Shown here piece by piece: positions 58,096 to 64,000 of a stretch of 64,000 bases of DNA. The translations under genes and the position numbers were made by a program. The notes under the pieces were generated by a model. It saw only the letters and a program-made list of their open reading frames with translations, was not told the DNA's origin and did not search any database. The DNA is taken from contig JAILHH010000011.1 of NCBI GenBank assembly GCA_024695935.1, forward strand, positions 62,001-126,000, read 5' to 3'. The stretch is from Acetatifactor sp. Lineage in GTDB: Bacteria; Bacillota; Clostridia; Lachnospirales; Lachnospiraceae. Position 1 is the stretch's first letter; every line of letters starts with the position of its first letter.

Positions 58096-58899
58096 ATGAT
58101 AACAAGCACTTCTAATCCAAAGGTGAAACAGCTTCAGCTTTGGCAAAACAAAAGTAAGGAGCGAAAAAAAGACGGTGTATACATCGTGGAAGGCATCAAG
58201 ATGTTTTTGGAAGCTCCCATAGACATGATAAAAGAGGTATATATCTCGCAAGAAAACTTGCAGAATGTGCAAAAAGAGTTGGAATCCAATATATTTTTGA
58301 AAGAAAAGATACAATTAATTGAATTCGAGACAATAACGGATGATATTTTTAAAAAGGTTTCGGACACTCAAACCCCCCAGGGAATCCTCACAGTCATGAA
58401 GAGACCTGAATACTCCATAGGAGACATCGCAGGAACTGAAAACCCTTTGGTGGTGGTACTTGAAAATCTGCAGGACCCGGGAAATTTAGGGACCATCTTA
58501 AGGACCGGGGAAGGCGCCGGTATAAGCGGCGTCATAATGAGCGAGGGAACCGTTGATATTTATAATCCAAAGACCATCAGGGCTACAATGGGCAGCATAT
58601 ACAGGATACCTTTTATCTATACAAAAGATCTGGCAGAAACCATAGGCGAACTAAAGGAAAGAGGGATCAAAACCTATGCCGCCCATTTAAAGGGGGAAAA
58701 CTATTATGATTCCCTGTCATTTAAGGAGCCCACGGCATTCTTAATAGGAAATGAGGGAAACGGCCTGACTGACAGGACTGCAGGTCTTGCAGACAGCTAC
58801 TTAAAGATTCCCATGGAGGGACAGGTGGAATCTTTGAATGCGGCTGTTGCCACGTCACTCTTAATATATGAAACCCACAGGCAGAGAAGCCTGAAATAA
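58096..58899 (+). CDS. TrmH/SpoU family RNA 2'-O-methyltransferase
   Basis: A 267-residue SPOUT methyltransferase acting on ribose 2'-OH of rRNA or tRNA. An N-terminal substrate-binding domain (SNPKVKQLQLWQNKSKERKKDGVYIVEGIKMF) precedes the knotted catalytic domain with motif 1 LENLQDPGNLGTILRTGEGAG, motif 2 FLIGNEGNGL and motif 3 LKIPMEGQVESLNAAVATSLLIYE. The start with an N-P-K-V motif resembles the RlmB/TsnR-like group; the exact target nucleotide cannot be read from sequence. AAAAGGTGA precedes the ATG. Confidence 0.93.
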   Translation: MITSTSNPKVKQLQLWQNKSKERKKDGVYIVEGIKMFLEAPIDMIKEVYISQENLQNVQKELESNIFLKEKIQLIEFETITDDIFKKVSDTQTPQGILTVMKRPEYSIGDIAGTENPLVVVLENLQDPGNLGTILRTGEGAGISGVIMSEGTVDIYNPKTIRATMGSIYRIPFIYTKDLAETIGELKERGIKTYAAHLKGENYYDSLSFKEPTAFLIGNEGNGLTDRTAGLADSYLKIPMEGQVESLNAAVATSLLIYETHRQRSLK

Positions 58900-58918
58900 T
58901 ACAAACAGGAGAGTATAT

Positions 58919-59740
58919 ATGAAAATAGGATTTATAGGACTTGGAAATATGGCTCAGGCCATGATCGGCGGAATACTGGAAAGCGGCCTGTATCAGGCTT
59001 CGGACATACTTGGAACGGCCCGGACAACGGCTACATGTGAAAAAGTCAAATCTAGGTTTGACATTGAGGCAATACCTCCCATGGATGGCGGAAATGCAAA
59101 GGCTGCGGCATATGTTGCCGAAAATGCAGACATCCTGGTCCTTGCCGTTAAGCCCGGGGTACTTCCCGAAGTACTCGGTCAGATAAAGGGTCATGTAAAG
59201 GAGAGAACCGTGATCTTAAGTATCGTTGCGGGAAAGAGTATCGACTTTATCTGCAGCGGCCTTGGGGACAACAATGCAAAGGTCATCAGATGTATGCCCA
59301 ATACACCCGCCCTTGTGGGCGAGGGATGCACCGGTGTCTCATTATCGGGAAGAGAGACGGAGGGTGAGATAACAGCTGTTATGAATATCCTCGGATCCTT
59401 TGGCAAAGCTTACATCGTACCCGAGAAAATGATGGATGTGGTGGTGGGAGTCAGCGGCAGCAGCCCTGCATATGTATTTATGTTTATAGAAGCAATGGCT
59501 GATGAAGCAGTCTTAAAGGGAATGCCCAGAGCCCAGGCATATCAGTTTGCAGCCCAAAGTGTTCTCGGCAGTGCCAAGATGGTATTAGAAACAGGAAAGC
59601 ACCCCGGTGAGTTAAAGGACATGGTATGCTCCCCCGCAGGAACCACCATCGAAGCCGTAAAAGTCCTTGAGGAAAAGGGCATGAGGGCAGCTGTGATGGA
59701 TGCCATGGATGCTTGTATCGAAAAATCGAAGAAATTGTAG
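58919..59740 (+). CDS. proC: Pyrroline-5-carboxylate reductase
   Basis: Last step of proline synthesis, reducing pyrroline-5-carboxylate with NAD(P)H. The 273-residue protein has the Rossmann motif KIGFIGLGNMAQAMIGG, the central VLAVKPGVLPEVL and RCMPNTPALVGEG, and the C-terminal signature HPGELKDMVCSPAGTTIEAVKVLEE. GGAGAG precedes the ATG. It lies 19 bases after the methyltransferase gene. Confidence 0.96.
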   Translation: MKIGFIGLGNMAQAMIGGILESGLYQASDILGTARTTATCEKVKSRFDIEAIPPMDGGNAKAAAYVAENADILVLAVKPGVLPEVLGQIKGHVKERTVILSIVAGKSIDFICSGLGDNNAKVIRCMPNTPALVGEGCTGVSLSGRETEGEITAVMNILGSFGKAYIVPEKMMDVVVGVSGSSPAYVFMFIEAMADEAVLKGMPRAQAYQFAAQSVLGSAKMVLETGKHPGELKDMVCSPAGTTIEAVKVLEEKGMRAAVMDAMDACIEKSKKL

Positions 59741-59755
59741 ATAATTTTCCGAAAC

Positions 59756-59784
59756 TTGACAAAAATAAAACCCTTTGCTATTAT
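59756..59784 (+). promoter_or_regulatory. Promoter for the SH3/SleB hydrolase gene
   Basis: A perfect TTGACA, 17 bases and TATTAT. A GGGG/CCCC hairpin (59836-59850) lies in the leader. Confidence 0.72.
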
Positions 59785-59869
59785 AACGTTTATGTTTCAG
59801 ATACGTAATAATTTTGTAACAATTTAGTTGACGCTGGGGGAACTTTCCCCAATGCGTGGAGGTTATTTT

Positions 59870-60952
59870 ATGGCAACAAACAAGAGTATGTTTGTGGGCC
59901 TTGCAGGAGCATTCCTATTGGGAACCCTCATTTGGAACACAGGCATAACAGTGGAAGCCACAGGAAATTACCTGGACACAGTAAACGGTGGAGTAGCATC
60001 TATTCTGGATCCCGGAGCAAAGGATTCAACAGATGCGATCAACAAGACCGCAAAGGTTTTAAAACTTGATCTTACAAAGATTGAAACAGAGGAAGAAGAA
60101 AGCTCCACTTTAGTAATGGCAAACGTTAAGCAGGCGCTTAACGTCAGAAGCAACCCAGACTCGGATTCAGACAAAGTCGGAATGCTTTACAAAGACTGTG
60201 GCGGAACAATTTTGGAAAGACAGGACGGATGGACCAAGATCCAGTCCGGAAACCTTATAGGCTGGGCCAATGACAAATATCTTCTCTTTGGAGAGGATGC
60301 AGAAGCCTTGGCAGACGATGTGGGAATGACAACCGCCCAGATCGAGACAGAGACCCTTAGAGTCAGAAGCGAGGCAAGTACCGACAGCTCGGTACTGGGA
60401 CTTTTACCAAAGGGTGACGTGGTTGAAGTGATCGACAATTCCGATGAAGAGTGGGTACTTGTCGATTACGAAGGCTCAGAAGGATATGTATCCAGAGAGT
60501 TTGTAAAGACAGATTTTGTAATCGATGCAGGTGAGACCCTTGACGAGATCAAGGCCCGTCTTGCAGCGGAGGCAGAGGCAAAGAGACATGTAAACTACGG
60601 TGCATTCACCACGGATGCAGATACCACACTTCTTCTTGCGGCACTTATTCAGTGTGAGGCAGGCGGAGAGAGCTACGAAGGTCAGGTGGCTGTAGGTGCG
60701 GTAGTAATGAATCGTGTGAGAAGCTCGGCTTATCCCGATTCGATTCACGGTGTTATATATGCATCAGGCCAGTTTACACCGGCTATAAACGGAAAGGTAA
60801 ACAAGGTTTACGAATCCGGCAAGATCAAACAGTCATGTATCGACGCGGCAAACGAGGCTATAAGCGGTACCTCGAATGTAGGCTCCTACACACACTTTAG
60901 GAGAAACAACGGCCGTGAAGGACTGGTGATCGGAAACCATGTTTTCTATTAA
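59870..60952 (+). CDS. Secreted protein with two SH3b domains and a SleB-type hydrolase domain
   Basis: A 360-residue exported protein: signal peptide (about 1-30), two bacterial SH3 domains (about 80-140, VKQALNVRSNPDSDSDKVGML; and about 160-220, TETLRVRSEASTDSSVLGLL), and a C-terminal Hydrolase_2/SleB domain (about 250-360) with LLLAALIQCEAGGESYEGQVAVGAVVMNRVRSS. SH3b domains bind the wall and the SleB domain cuts glycan. The catalytic part is clearly related to the one at 2937-4103, including the closing G.HVFY. GGAGG sets the ATG at 59870. Confidence 0.9.
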   Translation: MATNKSMFVGLAGAFLLGTLIWNTGITVEATGNYLDTVNGGVASILDPGAKDSTDAINKTAKVLKLDLTKIETEEEESSTLVMANVKQALNVRSNPDSDSDKVGMLYKDCGGTILERQDGWTKIQSGNLIGWANDKYLLFGEDAEALADDVGMTTAQIETETLRVRSEASTDSSVLGLLPKGDVVEVIDNSDEEWVLVDYEGSEGYVSREFVKTDFVIDAGETLDEIKARLAAEAEAKRHVNYGAFTTDADTTLLLAALIQCEAGGESYEGQVAVGAVVMNRVRSSAYPDSIHGVIYASGQFTPAINGKVNKVYESGKIKQSCIDAANEAISGTSNVGSYTHFRRNNGREGLVIGNHVFY

Positions 60953-60992
60953 AGACTTTGGTTTCGTGCATAAAAATATTTATATGAATGAT

Positions 60993-61031
60993 AAAGTGCC
61001 ATAAGTTATTGCTTAGGGCACTTTTATTATT
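60993..61031 (+). terminator. Terminator after the SH3/SleB gene
   Basis: AAAGTGCC and GGCACTTT pair perfectly over 8 bp and are followed by TTATTATT. Confidence 0.82.
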
Positions 61032-61051
61032 CTAACGTGCATAAATGTCGG

Positions 61052-61080
61052 TTGCACCGTACTTATCACTATAGTAAAAT
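61052..61080 (+). promoter_or_regulatory. Promoter for the NfeD-SPFH pair
   Basis: TTGCAC, 17 bases and TAAAAT, 34 bases before the first gene. Confidence 0.62.
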
Positions 61081-61114
61081 GTATGTAGATTTAAGGGAAG
61101 AGAGGAGGATGTAC

Positions 61115-61609
61115 ATGGACAATTTAGTGGTTTTTTGGGTAGTCGCATTGATCGCGTTTTCACTTATCGAAATATTCACCATGGGACTTACGACGATATG
61201 GTTTGCCGGTGGTTCACTTATCGCATTTATCGTGGCATTACTCGGCGGTCCGCTTTGGCTGCAGGTCACACTGATGGTGTTGGTTTCGGTGCTGCTTCTG
61301 ATCTTTACAAGACCCATTGCGGTCAAGTATTTTAACAAAGACAGAGTCAGAACAAATGTGGAGAGCATGGTCGGAAAACAGGCCATCGTGATCAGTGAAG
61401 TTGACAACCTTCAGGGAATCGGTCAGGTCAGTGTCTCCGGAAACGAATGGAGCGCCAGAAGCAGTGATGACCGCATCAGACTTCCGGAAGGAACAGTTGT
61501 GAGAGTACTTGCGGTAAGCGGAGTAAAGCTCATCGTCGGCCAGGATACAGAAGCAGGCCAGCCTGAGATCAAACCCGAAGAAAGAGTATCTATCGAACCC
61601 GAAGAATAG
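61115..61609 (+). CDS. NfeD-like membrane protein
   Basis: A 164-residue protein with two or three N-terminal membrane helices (about 3-70) and a C-terminal OB-fold (about 85-150: VGKQAIVISEVDNLQGIGQVSVSGNEWSARS..., EGTVVRVLAVSGVKLIV). This is the short NfeD (NfeD1b/YuaF-like) type. Such genes almost always sit beside an SPFH/stomatin gene, as here with 28 bases between. The pair is thought to organise membrane microdomains. GAGGAGG sets the ATG at 61115. Confidence 0.9.
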   Translation: MDNLVVFWVVALIAFSLIEIFTMGLTTIWFAGGSLIAFIVALLGGPLWLQVTLMVLVSVLLLIFTRPIAVKYFNKDRVRTNVESMVGKQAIVISEVDNLQGIGQVSVSGNEWSARSSDDRIRLPEGTVVRVLAVSGVKLIVGQDTEAGQPEIKPEERVSIEPEE

Positions 61610-61637
61610 GCGTTAAGGACGCAGAAAAGAGGTAAAT

Positions 61638-62549
61638 ATGCCATTTGTAGTAATTTTAATAGTCATCATTTTATTAGTAGTCATTTCATGTATTAAAGTC
61701 GTACCCCAGGCACAGGCTTTCATCGTTGAAAGACTTGGTGCTTACCAGTCAACATGGTCAGTTGGACTTCATTTCAAGCTTCCCGTATTTGACCGTGTTG
61801 CCAGAAGAGTAAACTTAAAAGAGCAGGTTGCTGATTTCCCTCCTCAGCCCGTTATCACAAAGGATAACGTAACAATGAGGATCGATACCGTAGTATTCTA
61901 TCAGATCACAGATCCCAAGCTTTACACATACGGTGTTGAGAATCCAATGATGGCTATCGAGAATCTGACAGCAACAACCCTCAGAAATATCATCGGTGAC
62001 CTGGAACTTGACCAGACACTCACCAGCCGTGAGACCATCAATACAAAGATGCGTGCAGCTCTCGACATTGCTACAGACCCTTGGGGAATCAAAGTAAACC
62101 GTGTAGAGTTAAAGAACATCATTCCTCCCGCAGAGATCCAGAATGCCATGGAGAAACAGATGAAGGCAGAGCGTGAGAGACGTGAGGCCGTAACTCGTGC
62201 GGAAGGTGAAAAGAAGGCAAAGATCCTCGTATCAGAAGGTGAAAAAGAATCTGCGATCCTTAAGGCCGAGGCTGAAAAGCAGTCAGCAATCCTCAGAGCA
62301 GAAGCTCAAAAGGAAAAGATGATCCGCGAGGCAGAAGGTGAGGCAGAAGCAATCCTCAAAGTTCAGCAGGCTAATGCAGACGGTATCAGGATGATCAAGG
62401 AAGCAGGCGCTGATGAGGCAGTATTAAAGATGAAGAGCCTTGAAGCATTTGAGAAAGTGGCTGACGGACAGGCTACGACCATCCTTCTTCCCTCAGAACT
62501 TGACGGAATCGCAAGCCTTGCTACCGCTTGGAAGCAGACAAGCAAATAA
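61638..62549 (+). CDS. SPFH/stomatin-like membrane protein
   Basis: A 303-residue stomatin/QmcA-type protein: N-terminal membrane helix (about 1-20), SPFH/Band 7 domain (about 22-190, VPQAQAFIVERLGAYQSTWSVGLHFKLPVFDRVARRV, TLRNIIGDLELDQTLTSRE), then a charged coiled coil rich in Ala, Glu and Lys (about 175-260). Stomatin-family proteins oligomerise on membranes and work with NfeD partners and membrane proteases. AGAGG precedes the ATG. A strong terminator follows. Confidence 0.94.
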   Translation: MPFVVILIVIILLVVISCIKVVPQAQAFIVERLGAYQSTWSVGLHFKLPVFDRVARRVNLKEQVADFPPQPVITKDNVTMRIDTVVFYQITDPKLYTYGVENPMMAIENLTATTLRNIIGDLELDQTLTSRETINTKMRAALDIATDPWGIKVNRVELKNIIPPAEIQNAMEKQMKAERERREAVTRAEGEKKAKILVSEGEKESAILKAEAEKQSAILRAEAQKEKMIREAEGEAEAILKVQQANADGIRMIKEAGADEAVLKMKSLEAFEKVADGQATTILLPSELDGIASLATAWKQTSK

Positions 62550-62580
62550 TAAATAGTTCAATGATGATTGTTGTGTAAAT

Positions 62581-62632
62581 GACCCGCCGCAGGTTTATTG
62601 ATTAAGCCTGCAGCGGGTCTATTTCTTTTTAT
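62581..62632 (+). terminator. Terminator after the SPFH gene
   Basis: GACCCGC-c-GCAGG pairs with CCTGC-a-GCGGGTC over 12 bp with one mismatch, then TATTTCTTTTTAT. Confidence 0.9.
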
Positions 62633-62685
62633 GCACTTTACCGATTTACAAAATTACAGAAATAAAAAAGATATACGCCAAATTG

Positions 62686-62714
62686 TTGAAAAATAAGGAA
62701 TTTTGAAGTATATT
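62686..62714 (+). promoter_or_regulatory. argF promoter
   Basis: TTGAAA, 17 bases and TATATT, 40 bases before argF. Confidence 0.62.
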
Positions 62715-62753
62715 AGAAATTGATTTTTACATTTGGAAAGGCAGGAAATACCA

Positions 62754-63737
62754 ATGAACCTTAAGGGACGTGATTTTTTAAAACTTCTGGATTTTACACC
62801 CGAGGAGATCATTTATCTCATCGACCTGGCAGCTGAACTCAAAGATAAAAAGAAAAAGGGCATACCCATGGATGATTTCAGGGGAAAAAATGTGGCTTTG
62901 ATCTTTGAAAAGACTTCCACCAGAACCAGATGCTCCTTTGAGGTTGCGGCTCATGACCTTGGAATGGGGACCACATATCTGGATCCTTCGGGAAGCCAGA
63001 TCGGAAAAAAGGAAAGTATAGCCGATACTGCAAGAGTACTGGCAAGCATGTTTGAGGGTATCGAGTACCGAGGATACGGTCAGGAGATCGTGGAGGAACT
63101 TGCAAAGTATTCCAAGGTCCCCGTCTGGAACGGACTTACCAACGAATTCCATCCCACCCAGATGCTTGCGGATATGCTCACCATCAGAGAGCACTTTGGC
63201 AGACTTAAAGGCATAAAGCTTGCATATATGGGAGATGCCCGCTACAACATGGGTAATTCCTACATGGTCTGCTGTGCAAAACTTGGGCTTGATTTTGTGG
63301 CATGCACGAACAAAAAATATTTCCCTGATGAAAAACTGGTTGAAACCTGCAAAGAGATAGCAAAACAGAGCGGCGCCACCATCACCCTTACAGAGGATGC
63401 ATTTGAAGGCACAAAGGGTGCCGACGTAGTCTGCACCGACGTGTGGGTATCCATGGGAGAACCCGACGAAATATGGGAGGAGAGGATCAAGGATCTCTCA
63501 CCTTATCAGGTTAACAAAAGCATTATGGACAATGCGGGAAAGGACGCAATCTTTTTACACTGTCTCCCTGCGTTCCACGATCTGAAGACAAAGATCGGCG
63601 CAGAGATCTCAAAGAAATTCGGTATCGAAGAGATGGAAGTAACAGATGAAGTCTTTGAATCCGACAGATCCCTGGTATTTGAGGAAGCAGAGAACAGAAT
63701 GCATACCATCAAAGCTGTCATGGCAGCCACATTGTAA
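62754..63737 (+). CDS. argF: Ornithine carbamoyltransferase
   Basis: Forms citrulline from ornithine and carbamoyl phosphate. The 327-residue protein has the carbamoyl-phosphate motif STRTR at 55-59, the HPTQ motif, the [11 protein letters not shown] segment, and the ornithine-binding [19 protein letters not shown] sets the ATG at 62754 over a TTG at 62733. Anabolic (ArgF) and catabolic (ArcB) enzymes are alike; no arc genes are seen, so the role is not fixed. The birA gene follows after 30 bases. Confidence 0.93.
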   Translation: MNLKGRDFLKLLDFTPEEIIYLIDLAAELKDKKKKGIPMDDFRGKNVALIFEKTSTRTRCSFEVAAHDLGMGTTYLDPSGSQIGKKESIADTARVLASMFEGIEYRGYGQEIVEELAKYSKVPVWNGLTNEFHPTQMLADMLTIREHFGRLKGIKLAYMGDARYNMGNSYMVCCAKLGLDFVACTNKKYFPDEKLVETCKEIAKQSGATITLTEDAFEGTKGADVVCTDVWVSMGEPDEIWEERIKDLSPYQVNKSIMDNAGKDAIFLHCLPAFHDLKTKIGAEISKKFGIEEMEVTDEVFESDRSLVFEEAENRMHTIKAVMAATL

Positions 63738-63767
63738 AATATACGCAGTTAAACAAGGATTTATAAA

Positions 63768-64000
63768 TTGAGAACCGTTTATTTGGAAGAGACAGATTCC
63801 ACAAATGAAGAATGCAAACGCTTTTTTGAAAAAGAAGGCGTCCCGGAGGGTGGCATTGTTTTCGCATCGGACTATCAGTCCGCGGGAAAAGGGAGGCGTG
63901 GCAGGACCTGGGTCAGCCCAAAAGGGGTAAATATTTATTTTTCCCTTTTGATAAAGCCTGATATCGAGCCGGACAAGGCCTCCATGATGACCCTTTTAAT
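63768..64000 (+). CDS. birA: Biotin-[acetyl-CoA carboxylase] ligase, N-terminal part
   Basis: The first 77 codons of a biotin protein ligase, cut by the window end. They contain the entry motif ETDSTNEECK and the biotinyl-AMP loop GKGRRGRTWVSPKG, followed by NIYFSLLIKP. No DNA-binding domain precedes the ligase domain, so this is the non-regulatory class II type if the start is right. The start is TTG at 63768 with AAGGAT at good spacing; no ATG is available between this and the DSTN motif. Confidence 0.88.
   Translation, partial: MRTVYLEETDSTNEECKRFFEKEGVPEGGIVFASDYQSAGKGRRGRTWVSPKGVNIYFSLLIKPDIEPDKASMMTLL

Overview
The window reads as chromosome of an anaerobic, low-to-moderate GC Firmicute of the Lachnospiraceae type (Butyrivibrio, Pseudobutyrivibrio or Roseburia relatives). 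This rests on gene content and order: a Bacillus-like ywlC-rpiB-upp-atp order, a sodium-type ATP synthase c subunit, a glgC/glgD pair, SpoVG, a tryptophan T-box, a SAM-I riboswitch on metK, and several secreted coiled-coil cell-wall hydrolases. No rRNA or tRNA gene, insertion sequence or CRISPR array was seen.

Layout. 0.2-4.1 kb: threonylcarbamoyl-AMP synthase, RpiB, uracil phosphoribosyltransferase, dCMP deaminase and a secreted SleB-type hydrolase. 4.2-11.4 kb: a complete F1Fo ATP synthase operon (atpZ-like, atpI, B, E, F, H, A, G, D, C). 11.6-15.4 kb: a methyltransferase coupled to a large membrane-anchored protein with a degenerate C39-like tail. 15.4-19.8 kb: an AT-rich accessory island made of an orphan Rhs C-terminal toxin, its coupled immunity gene, three further probable immunity genes and at least three decayed Rhs or toxin fragments. 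19.8-25.0 kb, minus strand: prs, a DnaC/DnaI-like helicase loader, a DnaD-like protein and murC, with a cluster of seven DnaA-box-like 9-mers between murC and dnaD. 25.3-36.0 kb: glgC-glgD, spoVG, pth, mfd, an NlpC/P60 hydrolase, a UDP-sugar pyrophosphorylase and galE. 36.0-44.0 kb: a 74-bp tandem repeat array, then a T-box-controlled trp operon (trpE, G, D, a trpC-trpF fusion, trpB, trpA). 44.0-53.1 kb: small alarmone synthetase, coiled-coil membrane protein, flavin reductase, LysM/M23 hydrolase, murA, SAM riboswitch plus metK, beta-helix lipoprotein. 53.3-64.0 kb: dnaE, pfkA, an rRNA methyltransferase, proC, an SH3/SleB hydrolase, NfeD-like and SPFH proteins, argF and the start of birA.

How the genes fit together. 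Most of the window is housekeeping: energy coupling, nucleotide salvage and PRPP supply, replication, peptidoglycan synthesis and turnover, glycogen and UDP-sugar metabolism, and amino-acid synthesis under RNA control. The least ordinary parts are the Rhs toxin/immunity island, the DnaA-box cluster beside the helicase-loading genes, the 74-bp palindrome-bearing repeats, a 109-nt nested palindrome inside the trp operon, and the extra hairpins between the T-box and trpE. Intergenic promoters and terminators are called from hexamers and hairpins by eye.
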